A stretch of DNA of 64,000 nt from Rehmannia glutinosa. Taxonomy: Eukaryota; Streptophyta; Magnoliopsida; Lamiales; Orobanchaceae. The number at the start of each line of letters is the position of its first letter. Position 1 is the first letter of the stretch. Location of the stretch: positions 64,804,660 through 64,868,659 of the forward strand of contig CM071933.1 of the NCBI GenBank assembly GCA_016081115.2, written 5' to 3'. Shown here piece by piece: positions 1 to 10,584 of this stretch. Both the position numbers and the translations under genes were made by a program. Under the pieces are notes generated by a model. That model was not told where the DNA came from and ran no database searches. It saw only the letters and a program-made list of their open reading frames with translations.

Positions 1-94
1 AGAAAGTCACCGTGGGATCTTGTTTTCTGATATTTCTTGAAAGCACTTCTTGTCCGAGGTTCCCAAGCCTCGGCGCCATTCAGTAGCAACTCAT
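1..94 (-). pseudogene. LINE A ORF2, first codons of the endonuclease
   Basis: The minus strand from 94 reads MSCY, a stop, then MAPRLGNLGQEVLSRNIRK in one frame. This resembles the start of plant L1 ORF2 (typically MSC-x-WN-x-RGLGNPR), where an apurinic-type endonuclease begins. The WN/RG portion is disturbed by a stop and a small indel. Only about 30 codons lie in the window, so the assignment rests on this short match and on its position directly after ORF1. Confidence 0.55.
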
Positions 95-1518
95 TGTGAT
101 CGAGGCGGGATCTGGGGTCCCAGCCTCCGCCGTTGGGGTAAGCGAGAGAGAAGAATCAATTAGTTCGGATAGCTTGAGTTTTTTATCAGGTGTGTTTGTG
201 AGTTCAGCGTCATTGGGTAGTTGGGTGTCATTTGTTTTTCTTTTTTTCGGAGCTGGAGTTTTGCGGGCTGGGTTTTGGTTAGTTTGTTGTGCGGGTTTGC
301 GATGCCAGGTTGCTGGTTGTTTAGGTGGTAGCGTATCGGCTTGTTTGGGTGGATCATTTCGTATTTGGGTGGTGTGGGTTAAAAGGGTCAAGCTGTTATC
401 AGTCAATTGGGAGTTGGGTTGTAGCATAAGTGGTAAATAGGGCAGAATGGATTGAGGGGTAATGGTCAGATGGGTAAGGTTTGGTTGAGGGTGGATATTG
501 GGAAAATTCATGTGTTGGGTGTTGAGGAGATTTTTGGTAATTGGTTAGGAAGGGTTGGGGGAGCTGATTGTGTATTGGTGGTTTTGGTTTGTGGGTTGGT
601 AATTAGTAGGGAGTCAAAAGTGGGGGTAATTGTTTGGTCAATGGTAGTACTTTCAGGTTGGTTGTAATTTTGGGCACGGGGTATGGGGGTGGGATTAGGA
701 TTGGCATTTTTGTGTGTGAGTTGTTCATTAATTTGGTTAATGAGATTTTTGCAGTGGAAGGTTTAGGTACAGGTTTGGGTTCGAGGTTGCTCGGGGTCGT
801 TTATACGGGGATGCCTTTAGCCATGGGCCATATTTTGCTTCCTCGGGTTCTGGGGCCGAATTGTTATTGTATTCCGAACACGCCTTGAAGTGGTGGCCAA
901 TCGTCCCGCAACAATAGCAATATATCGGGAGTGATTCATACTTGATAGGGATCCACAGTGACTCCCCTTTGATTTTGATTGTCAGTCCTCGTAGAAGTGG
1001 CTTCGAAATATTTATGGCGACTTTGATTCGAGCAGATTTTCCAACCAAGCCATCACGATTCGAGTCCCAGGACTCGAATTTACCTATTTGCTTGGCCATC
1101 AATGATAGGGCTTTCTCATTCATACAAGCGACAGGAAGGTCGTAGATTCGAACCCAAAACGAGGACTCCGTTATACTGATGGATGATGGTTGTTCCGTCC
1201 CTGAAATGGCTCTGATTGCAAATAGGGATCCTCGAAGTGCCACGGTTGGTTTGATAATACCCATTCCCTATCAATAGGATTATCGAATCTGAATAGGAAC
1301 AAATTTCTTCCCCATTCTCTCGCTGAGAAGCCCTTTTTGCTTTCCACGATTTCTTCATGACATCCATGAGGTAGAACGAATTGAATGATTTGTTCGTACA
1401 AAGCGTTCCGGCTAGGCAGAATCCGTGAGTGTCTTTTTCCGGTGAGAGATGTTCCGTGCTTGAGTCTAAATCGATAACGTGCGACTCTGACTCTGTGAGA
1501 TTGTCCATGATTCCACAA
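95..1518 (-). pseudogene. LINE A ORF1 (DUF4283 + CCHC zinc knuckle), frameshifted
   Basis: ORF1 of plant L1 elements encodes an RNA-binding nucleocapsid-like protein. Here it is spread over three frames. Near 1,508 it begins MDNLTESESH. Near 1,260-1,310 it shows the DUF4283 signature GRNLFLFRFDNPIDREWVLS, continuing FWVRIYDLP around 1,165. Near 880-920 it has a zinc knuckle YCYCCGTIGHHFKAC with C-x2-C-x4-H-x4-C spacing. After about 750 a P/T/N/Q-rich low-complexity tail continues, in changing frames, to about 95, where the frame meets the ORF2 start. At least three frame changes are needed (about 1,330, 1,200 and 750, with another near 512), so no intact product is possible. Plant annotation often calls such fragments DUF4283 or CCHC-type proteins; the ORF2 start just downstream favours a LINE over a host gene. 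Confidence 0.75.
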
Positions 1519-2200
1519 TTGACCTGAAAATTGATAAGACTACGGAGAATTGTATACGAGAGTAATCAAACTGAAAAGAGAAAGATGAGATCAGACTCCT
1601 AGTGACGTAAACCTTGAGACCGACGTGGGGGGTGACACACTACACAGCTCTAGGTGCAACAGAAACGGGGGAGGGGATTCGATGGGGAGGAAGAGAGAGA
1701 AAAGCTCAAGGAGACAAAGGGACAAGATTTTGGCTCAAATTCCTGATAAAAAGGAAAAAGTAGATTAAAGGGAAGTGGACTGCCAATTAAAAACTAAAAA
1801 GACCAAAGAGGAAAAATGCACGGGTGGGAAAACTTATGGGTAAAAGGGTGGTGGTAGCATAAAATAAGAAATGCCTAAGCTATTAAAAATAGATCATGGG
1901 GGACACCTAGTAGTGGGCTAAAAAGGTAAAGAAATGGAAAAAATGGGCATGGAGAAAAATTGCAGGCAAGAGGAATAAGGAGGTAATGGAAGCAAGGTGA
2001 GGAAAGAGAGAGGAGAAGAGAAGAGAGGAGCTGAGCGGGGGTGAAGGTTGGGGGCGACGGGGTTGGGGGGCACTAGGGTGGCGGAGGAAAGGGAGGACGG
2101 AGGGTAAGAACACCCTGGCAAAGACCCTAAAGGGAACAAACACTCTAGATGGAGGAACAAAACTCCTAACCCATGAGGAGAACTTTGAAGATATTCAAAA
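1519..2200 (-). other. Probable 5' leader of LINE A
   Basis: No coding signal is visible. The plus strand is strongly G/A-rich (minus strand C/T-rich), most strikingly around 1,960-2,110, as seen in untranslated leaders of plant LINEs. Its place directly upstream of ORF1 suggests the leader/promoter region. No duplication marking the 5' end could be found because the 3' end is not in the window. Confidence 0.35.
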
Positions 2201-2870
2201 TTGAACTTCCTCTGTTGGGTCTGATTGTTAGTGTTGCATTATCATTAAATTAATTTAAGATGGTCATGTTTCTGTGATTGTTCTGATTGTTCTTACCAGA
2301 GTTTGGCAATTTGTATTTTTATATAATTGATCAAATTGTACTCCAATCTTATAATAACTGTAGTTTATTCCTATAATATTATTGTGATTTTTTCAGTTCT
2401 GATTTTAATTAGAATGTCCGGATAAAATAAATATTGATCAAAGCATGAGTGATCTATATTAGTGGGTGTGAATCGTGGTCATATTTCGTATTCGTGGATC
2501 GTATTTTAATGTAGTTATGACATATTTGGCACGAACACGAACCCGACACAATTAATCGCGGTCGTGACGGCCCTATGAAATTCTTGGATTATTGGTTGTA
2601 TCACTTTCCATAAAACTGCGGTATCTAATGCATTTTGGCTATTCTGGAAAAATGTAGAGGAATAGCACTCCTTTGGCAGGTCCCCAGCACTATACATAAT
2701 ATAATATTGATAATATTTGATTGGTATCAAGCGCTAAATTAATTCTTGGTTGGATTAAAATAATAGCTAAGATAAAATATGTGAAAAATTGGACTTTTTC
2801 AGTCAACTTAGTTGTTGTAGAACTTAGCTAAAACAGCACTATCATATAGTAAAATAACTGGTGGCAGATG

Positions 2871-2926
2871 GAGATCAATTGAGAATTCTTTTTTTTTTTT
2901 TTTTGACTGAGATCAATTGAGAATTC
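2871..2926 (-). repeat. 18-bp direct repeat flanking a bare poly(T): tail-only retroposon scar
   Basis: The 18-bp string GAGATCAATTGAGAATTC occurs at 2,871-2,888 and again, identical, at 2,909-2,926. Between the copies lie 16 T residues and GACT. This is what target-primed reverse transcription leaves when only the poly(A) tail of a LINE or SINE is copied (minus-strand insertion). An alternative is simple duplication with later T-tract growth, but identical 18-mers ending exactly at the T run favour retroposition. Confidence 0.6.
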
Positions 2927-3634
2927 CACAATAAAAAGTACGAAAGTTATTGAAAAAAATTGTCAGGATATAAAACGGTGAGAGAGTGAAAAAGAATTGT
3001 TAGAATCAACTCCTTTTTACTTTGGGGAGAATAATCTGAAAATTTAAGTAGAACTTCGATAATTTAATACTCGATTAATTAATAATTTTATTTAAATAAT
3101 ACTTTTGGTCGGTCCCGACTTGTGAACAAGAAGCAAAATCAATAATTCTCTAATTTAATATCTCGCTAAATTAATAAATATTGGCCCCAAGGCTATTAAT
3201 TTATATATGTTTAATCGTATTTGGAAAAACAAGAATGAATATTGATAATGTGATTGGACGAGACGGATGTCCCATAGTCCGAAGAAAGTGTGGGATTTGT
3301 CTTTATTTGTGTGTGAGGATATTCGGGGTCGTATGTGATTGGATATGAAATAAAATTGTAATAATGAAAATCGATGTGATTTTTTTTTATAAGATAGTGA
3401 TTACATGTGAAATGATGATGTGAAAAAATGAATAATATATTTGTGATATAATTGTGTAATGATTATAATCGATGTGATATTTTTTCGATAAATTATAATT
3501 GAATTTGAATGATAATTGAAAAGGTGAAAATTATATTTGAGGCAATGACAATATCTTATATTGATAGCACGAGACATGTATATGTAATTTATTTCGTAAC
3601 TCCTCTCCACTTCAAGTATTACTACGAAGTTGGG

Positions 3635-3720
3635 AATCACTGATAGTCCCACGGTGGTAAGACGTTTGTAAAATACAGGCACAAGCTTGGGTTTGATTCC
3701 CAACTAATTCTCTCACCATA
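3635..3720 (+). mobile_element. tRNA-derived SINE candidate
   Basis: The stretch TAGTCCCACGGTGGTAAG at about 3,645 resembles a pol III A box. GGGTTTGATTCCC at about 3,690 resembles a B box (consensus GGTTCGANTCC with one change). The spacing, about 45 bp, suits plant tRNA-derived SINEs. It does not fold as a tRNA. I could not fix the ends or a target duplication. Confidence 0.4.
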
Positions 3721-4333
3721 TCACATACAATCTTACAAATATAATATTACATATTCAAATTAAAATATTGAAAGTGGACTCCACGGTGGTGATATGATTT
3801 CGTGTTTTATTATTTTTAGGATTTTACAATATCTTATATTTTATGAAGTGTTTTATATGTGTTTAGGAGTCTTCTCTTTTAGTTATATTCTAATGTGTCC
3901 TAGTTAAGTTAGGAGTTTATTGTGGTAGAAGCTAGTCGATATTATAAATAGTTGCTTATGTATTAACCACTCATTTATAATAATAGTATTAATAATAATT
4001 TACTATAATATATATAAATTTCTAATTTATTTGTTCTCAAAATATTTGAATTTTCTATTTTAAATAATTACTTTTATATATTTCAATGATGTAAAAATAG
4101 ATCAAAACCGAATTACATTAATTAAACTAAACTAAAACCTATATTAATTAAAAAATTAATTAATACATCCTTTAATTAATACATAACTTAATTAATAGTT
4201 ATTTTAGTTAAACTTCAACGCCAATTATCTAATATATATGTATATATAACCTTATTTCACTTGAATAATGACAGACAAAAAAGTGACAATTCTAAATTTT
4301 ATACCTTACGTTATCACAAATATTTGAGAGTGT

Positions 4334-4600
4334 GTTGATATATATATATATATATGTGTGTGTGTATTATATTCAATGTGTTTTGTTTGTATATCATTAT
4401 ATATATTTATATCATAGGTAGTGTGTGTGTGTGTATTATTGTAAATGTGCGTGTGCCATGTGAGTGGCCAGTAATATATGTATGTGTGGTGTGTGTGTTA
4501 TATAATATATATAAATATGTATATAGTATATTGTAAATTATACTGTGTGAAGTGTGACAATGGTGTGTGCTATATTATCTATGGATGTATATGTATGTGT
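4334..4600. repeat. TA/TG microsatellite cluster
   Basis: Runs of (TA)n and (TG)n alternate, for example around 4,338-4,368 and 4,420-4,435. The apparent open frames here (Val/Cys/Tyr/Ile-rich) are products of these repeats, not genes. Confidence 0.85.
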
Positions 4601-4758
4601 AAAAGGTTTTATTTATTACTTTGTATTTTAAATATGCGTTTTCAGCGTGAGTTCATTTGAATCCAAGTCATAATACTCCCAAATGATAAAAAGATTTTCA
4701 TAGATCTATGTATTTTTCTTAAATATTTATTTAGGTCTGGAGAATATATATATATATA

Positions 4759-5784
4759 GGGATTGGTTCAAATGAGCCAATCCTCTAGGTTAGTGACGTT
4801 AGTCCATGCTAACACTTATGGACTCTTGATTTAAAATTTTGGATGGTGTAGATCATTTTAGTTAATTTAGGTCTATAAGGGTATAATTGTACTTGTATAT
4901 TTAATTAGTTATGTTAATTGGGTGTTATTAGCTATATTTAAGGAAACATAATCCTACCTTTTCGCATTCCGATTTTTAGGGAGGAAAAATCATCAACTTC
5001 AAGCGTTTTTTTCAAAATTGATAATTATTTCCGCCATATTTGTGAACAAATCATTTTATTGTATACTTAGTTCGGTGGACTTGTATACTTAGTTATGTTT
5101 TATTGTATATTTAGTTCGGTGGATTTGTATACTTGGTTCAGTGGAATCGTATTCTTACTTATATAAGTAGTTTAGTAAGTAGTTTAGTGAATTTATATAT
5201 TTAGTTACGTGGATTTGTATACTTAGTTCAATGGAATTGTATACTTAGTTATATAAGTAATTCAAAGTGTAATTGTATACTTAGTAAAATGTTTTCGTAT
5301 ACTTAGTATTATTTTAATGTATAGTTAGTTCAATGTAATTGTGTACTTAGTTAAATGTTTTTATATACTTAGTAAAGTTTTAATGTATAGGTAGTTTAGA
5401 GTAATTGTATACTTAGTTAATTGTTTATGTATACTTAGTAATGTTTTAATGTATAATTAGTTTAGTGTAATTGTATATTTTTCATTAATTGTTGCACGAT
5501 TTTGTTGTCATATTTGAATAATTTGCAGGTTCGAATAGGAAGGAGAGAAATGAAAAGTGAATCGCTTGATTATGGGAACGTGATCAATAAAAAATCACGC
5601 TCTAATTTTTAGCAAGCGGTTACTATATTTAATTTCCGGATTCCTTTTTTATCCCTTCTATTGTATACTTATTTATGAAATGTTGTATATATTGTAATAT
5701 ATCTTGGTCATTGATTTACTATTTGGATGGTATAGATTTGGTCCTATGGACTAACCCAGGAAGGAGTGGTCTCACATGACTTCT

Positions 5785-5786
<2 letters not shown>
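4759..5786. mobile_element. (TA)n-bounded element with imperfect TIRs (element 1)
   Basis: The left end, just after a TA run, reads GGGATTGGTTCAAATGAGCC and folds into a hairpin (GGATTGG pairing with CCAATCC). The right end, read inverted, begins GGAGAAGTCATGTGAGACCA and folds with GGAG/CTCC and GTC/GAC. Both ends share inward motifs (GGTTAGT, AGTCCAT and GGATGGT.TAGAT), giving imperfect terminal inverted repeats of about 90 bp. TA tracts flank both sides. There is no coding capacity. Elements that insert into TA repeats are known in plants (rice Micron, some Mutator-like groups); superfamily assignment here is uncertain. Confidence 0.6.
5060..5490. repeat. Degenerate minisatellite inside element 1, core TGTATACTTAGTT
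   Basis: About 17 diverged copies of the core TGTATACTTAGTT recur every 25-30 bp, with linkers such as CGGTGGAT and CAATGGAAT. The units are graded: the earlier ones carry GGTGGA, the later ones AATGTTTT. This suggests stepwise expansion inside the element. Confidence 0.8.

Positions 5787-5815
<29 letters not shown>
5787..5815. repeat. (TA)n tract shared by two neighbouring elements
   Basis: An uninterrupted TA run of about 29 bp forms both the right flank of element 1 and the left flank of element 2. Confidence 0.9.
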
Positions 5816-5817
<2 letters not shown>

Positions 5818-6878
5818 GGAGGGTTATATAGGACTCTCCTATTATATGAGTACATAAGACCAAATCCGGACACGATCTACCTATTTCGATGGTTATTTTA
5901 AAAACCGATTAATGCTAATAAAATTTATGATAAAGTCAAAATGGGAGCAAATTAGTCCACATAAAAATAAGGGGTTGGCTAAATCTAGTAAATCCCATGA
6001 AAATAGGATGAGTTACCATCAAATTTGCAATCACAATCCACCGAATTTATTGCAGAAATCGTCCCAGTCATCATTCCAATTTTTTTTTATACTATCCATT
6101 TTTACTTGATCCAATTAAAGTTTGATTCACATTTTTTTAAAACAAAGCATTCGATTCATCATTCCAATTTTTTGTTTACCCAGACAAGTTGCTTATGCGT
6201 GTTTAGCATGTTGCTTATTTGTGCTTATGTACATGCTTGTAATTATGAACAGACTTGCGAATATACAAAATCTATCATGTTATGCAGAAATTTATTTCTT
6301 CATCCCTATTTTTTTAAAAACAAATTGTTTGATATGATCGGAATGTTGCTCATAGGTGCTTAAATACTTGCTCGCACGTATGCAAAATGTTGCTTAATTT
6401 TTACCGTGTTTTAAACTCTCAGATTAATTATAGTTTGTTTGATAAGAAATATCATGTTATGCAAAAAAATCAAAAACTTATACTTTATATGGACTCCCCA
6501 TTCATTCAATCATTAGTTTTTTCAACCCAGAATTTTGCTTGGGTTAGACGAAAATGTTTATGTAGGCAATATTGCTAACTTGTATGTATTCAAAAAATTT
6601 GATTACGTCCTCATTTGTTCTAACTCAGTACTTTGCTTAGATATGACTATACATTTGCTTACATGTCCATAATTATATGCTTATGCATATTCTAAATAAT
6701 GCTTAATTATTTTTTTGTTTGAATCAGTTGGGATTGCACATATGCCGCAGGCGGATTGAAATAACGCGGATTCATCTCCGAATCGGATACCGAAATATGA
6801 CGAAAATATCACTCCACGAGAAGGGATGAATACAAAAACATGAACATAATCGCTAATAGTATAAAATACCATGAAAAT

Positions 6879-7055
6879 AATTGCTTACAAACTAATTGAC
6901 TTTCGCTTACAAAGTAATTGAATCCCGCTTACAAATCATTTGAATTACATTAACAAAGATAAATTACCATGAAAATAATTGCTTACAAAGCAATTGAATT
7001 CCGCTTACAAAGTAATTGAATTTCGCTTACAAAATCAATTGACTTACGCTACAAG
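6879..7055. repeat. Short interspersed repeats, unit around CGCTTACAAAGTAATTGAA
   Basis: The motif CTTACAAAgtAATTGAaTtcCG recurs about seven times at roughly 25-bp spacing. A related family of GCATAAGCATAATATA-like motifs fills 7,290-7,870. Both lie within element 2 and explain the short open frames there. Confidence 0.7.
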
Positions 7056-9265
7056 ATCTAAAAATGATGAAAAATAAATACGACACCAATCGAAAACCTA
7101 GGATATTTGGACTATTCATCACCCTCACTACCATCTACCACTTTTTTCCCTTATCTTTCCCCACCTCCTTATTACTCGTCCCCGCACGATCGTCAATAGT
7201 GCAACGCCTTTCCTTTTCTTACCCTCTTTTGCCATTTTCAGAAAATCTAACACAAAAAAGACACTAGTCATTTAATAAAAGCATTTATTAATGACAAAAC
7301 ATTTATAAGCATAAAACCAAATAAAACATAAGCATACTATAATACATGCATAAGCGTAATTGTCAACACCAATAAGCAGTTGAACAACATCAATAGGCAA
7401 TCCACAAACTTAGAAAAAACATGGCAATACTAATTACCTCATGTTTGAAAGCATAATATAAAACATGCATAAGCATAATATACAACATAAATAAGCAAAA
7501 TTATCAAGAACATTATGCATTTTAAACTCTCATTAAAGCAATCCCCGGACTTTGGTTTTTCAAATAATAAAGTCAAAAAACAAAACACAACAGATCCTAA
7601 GCATTTTGCACATCTTGAACATATATACGCATAATACAAAACATATATAAGCAGTTTTTGCCTCATTAAAGTAATCATCCAATACTTAGAAAAAACAAAT
7701 ATAAGCATAATATTGACAACAATAAACAGTTTTTGCCTCATTAGAGCAATCTCCCAACACTTAGAAAAAATATGGAAATACTAATTACCCCCGTTTGAAA
7801 GGATAATATAAAACATATGTAAGTATAATATAGAACAATCATAAGCATAATTATCAACAACAATATGCGTTTAAAACCTCAATAAAACAACTTCCCATTA
7901 AAAATTTACATCGACTAAAATCGGTAATTTTACCACTTATGAACACAATTTATCCAACCCTATCAATGTCCTACGTAAAAATGAAACAATATACCCTAAC
8001 AAAACCAACAAGAAAATAGAAAACTCATAGTTTCTATATTTTGCAAAAACATCAACAATAAAAAAATCAAGAAATTATCACAAAAAAAAATGAAGAACGA
8101 AAAAAAAAACAAATTGCTCTACCTACAATTTGGTGTCGGTGGATGAAAAATTTGTTGTTGCCTCAAATAACAATCGTGGTGTTGCTTGCTGAATCGAATA
8201 ACCACCATCGATTTTGGGGTTTTCTCAAATATGGGATATTTTCCAAAAATTTGGCATTTTCTAAACCACTTCTTGTGCGAAATTTCAAGACGTTTGAGTG
8301 ATGGATATGGAGTTGGTTCCATCGGGAATTTGATTTTCGTAGCGAGGGATGATATGGAGATGGGTTTTAAATTTGTTTTTCACATTCGCCGGATTTTCAC
8401 AACGAATGGGATGGAGATGGAGATGGGTTTTTCGTTGGGGAGGAAGGTTTGTGACAGAGAATGAGACCGATTTTCGATCGAGGATAAGGATGAGAAGGAG
8501 TTTGATTTTTTCACGGTTTCTCGCAGGGGAGGAGGGTCGGAGACGGTTTCTACGAGGGGGAGGAGGTGTAAGTCAAGCGGCTACGATAATCTAGAGGGGG
8601 TGAATAGATTATCTCCATCTTTTCGATTTTACCCTCTTTTTCAAACCGAATGCTCAAAGACAATAATGAAGGTGCGGAATATAAATAACACACGCCGATT
8701 TATAGAGGTTCAACCAGGGCCTAATCCTCTACCACCCAAAAGATATCCGAGATGGATTTCAAAAAGAAAAATAATTTTATTAATTACCAAAATTAATACA
8801 AACTCAACTTACAACACCTCAAGAGCACCACACTCTTCTTCAACACCACCTTTGGAGATTACCACAATCTCCCTTTGAAGATTACCACAATCTTCCTTCA
8901 ACGGCACCTTTGAAGATCACCACAATCTTCAATCTTGAAGAATACCAAATTCTCCAACACCTCAAGAGCACCACACTCTTGAAACACCTATCACCTAGAT
9001 CACCCAAGTGTATTCTTACCACAAGAATACTCACAAGGATGTCTTGTGTTGAATGATGACCAAAAAACAAGATTACAACTCAATAATGAATATTACAATA
9101 TGAGTGCAAAGTGTAATCAAGAATAGCCTAGACCTCAAGGATGTGAAAGTGATAAGCTAGGCAAAATTACAACAAGAATAATAAATATGAAGAACAAGTG
9201 TTTGCTTGAAGTGTATCTTGTTGTGTTGTATCTCAATTGTTGTTTTGGTTGCTCCAAAACTTCCT

Positions 9266-9275
9266 CTATTTATAG
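9266..9275 (-). promoter_or_regulatory. TATA box of the copia LTR, copy 1
   Basis: The minus strand reads CTATAAATAG, the same as at 45,969-45,978 in the other copy. Its place in the LTR fits the U3/R promoter of a copia element. Confidence 0.55.
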
Positions 9276-9854
9276 GAGATGATTGATCAAGCATAGGCTC
9301 CTCTTGGGGATTGAAAATCTACGAGAAAAATACAATTAAAATCAAGAATATAGTTAGAAATCAATCCCACAATTTAAGGAAAAGATGTCTCATTTGCACA
9401 AACGGTCGAATTTTTTGTGTCAAACCATAAGGCGATCGGTCGCTGTTCACTTGGTTTTATACCATTGATTTGGGCTTCCGATACTAGAGTTTTGTGTTGT
9501 TTTTGAGTATTTTGAGTCGTTTTTGTTATATCTCATAGGTTAGGCATTAATTTCCATTGTTTGAGTCATTTGAGGATCAAGCCATGTTGAGAGCCAATTA
9601 TATTGAGTTTATAGTCATATTAATGAATCGTGTATCAAAAAAGTATAAACGATCAAACAACGAGAGATTGATTTGAAGAAACGTCCAAATGCGCGAAATT
9701 TCCATCAATGCAGGGTTTCGTATTTTGGCCATAACTCTCTCTACAAAATTGATATTGAGGTGATTCAAGTGGCTATGGAAAGCTAAGAGATAGAGATACA
9801 ACTTTGATGAAGGGCTCAAAACCAAATTCGGACATTTGGTGGGCGAAAAAAGCA

Positions 9855-9980
9855 GGCGGGCATTGCGGCGCTGCCTACGGGCGATGCAGCGCCCAAGACA
9901 GGCAAAACACTCCAAAATTCACGGGGCGCCAGCATTTAACGCCCAGGCTAGCAGCGCCCCGGCGGCATTTTTTTGGGAAA
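9855..9980. repeat. GC-rich GCGCC-repeat block in gypsy-type LTR copy 1
   Basis: Several GCGCC/GGCGC words occur within about 125 bp of otherwise AT-rich DNA. The other copy of this LTR has an unrelated GC-rich block at the same place (22,640-22,735). Confidence 0.55.
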
Positions 9981-10556
9981 TTGCTGGCGCCAAGAAGACA
10001 TAGCCTTTGGGGCCATAGAAATGGGCGGAAATTTCTATGTTCACCTACCCTCTTTCTTGGACTTTAGTGGGACTATAAAGATTTGAGCATTTTGAGAAGA
10101 ATTTGGAGAAGAAGATTGGAGGCTTCTATCATCTAGAAATAGAGAAGATCCCTCAACTCTTGTTCTTATTTTGTTGCTTTCTTCATATCTTGTAAGATGT
10201 ATTGTTGTATTTTCATGAATTCATTTTCTTCAATCATGTGCTAAACTCTATAATTCTAGAGGATGATGTAATCCATGTTTGAACTTATGTTTTGAGATTG
10301 TGGTTTGTCAATCTATATCTATCAATTTATTTGTGCTATTTGGATATATTGCTTCTAAATTACTTGATCAATAATTTAGATTGTTTGGTGTATTTGATTT
10401 GACACTGAGAGAGGTAATTGAATACATGACCTTGGAATAGCATAACTCGATTTCATATAATTGAGAGATTTGTTAATCCTTTGAAGTCATTTATCAAGAT
10501 TCATAGCTTTTATTGAGATTTTAATTGGTGACTTTTATAGAGATATTGATTTTCCA

Positions 10557-10571
10557 ATTGAATCTAAAATC
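10557..10571. repeat. Target site duplication of LINE B, left copy
   Basis: ATTGAATCTAAAATC occurs here and, identical over 15 bp, at 16,525-16,539. It abuts the poly(T) end of the LINE. Confidence 0.9.
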
Positions 10572-10584
10572 TTTTTTTTTTTCA

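Larger units (their letters stand above)
1..2200 (-). mobile_element. 5' half of an L1-type LINE (LINE A), cut by the window edge
   Basis: Read on the minus strand this stretch has the order of a plant L1-type element: a purine/pyrimidine-skewed leader, ORF1 with a DUF4283-like domain and a CCHC zinc knuckle, a P/T/N/Q-rich tail, and then the start of an endonuclease ORF running off the left edge. The 3' end, poly(A) tail and downstream target duplication lie outside the window. The 5' boundary near 2,200 is a guess based on where the skewed composition ends. Several frameshifts show that the copy is dead. It differs clearly in ORF1 sequence from the LINE at 10.6-16.5 kb, so it is another subfamily. 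Confidence 0.75.
2201..4330. other. AT-rich intergenic DNA without a gene
   Basis: I see no convincing coding sequence. The stretch holds a poly(T) insertion with a target duplication at 2,871-2,926 and a SINE-like sequence near 3,640, listed separately. The rest is AT-rich DNA with short poly(T) runs. Confidence 0.6.

Noticed and set aside
96..440. Plus-strand open frame of 114 codons (also 452-667 and 634-888)
   Set aside because: These are antisense shadows of the low-complexity tail of LINE A ORF1; composition is repetitive and no domain is visible.
1907..2160. Two overlapping minus-strand frames rich in Phe/Leu/Ser/Pro
   Set aside because: They arise from the C/T-rich leader of LINE A; no family resemblance.
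4354..4660. Cys/Val/Tyr/Ile-rich small open frames
   Set aside because: Translations of TG/TA microsatellites. The same applies to 48,137-48,322 and 53,528-53,731.
6025..6363. 112-codon open frame in element 2
   Set aside because: AT-rich, Phe/Ile/Cys-rich, overlaps other frames, lies on repeated motifs of the element; no transposase motif.
6879..7055. Regularly spaced short repeats resembling a CRISPR-like array
   Set aside because: Repeats are diverged, spacers are not unique, and the surroundings are a eukaryotic plant genome.
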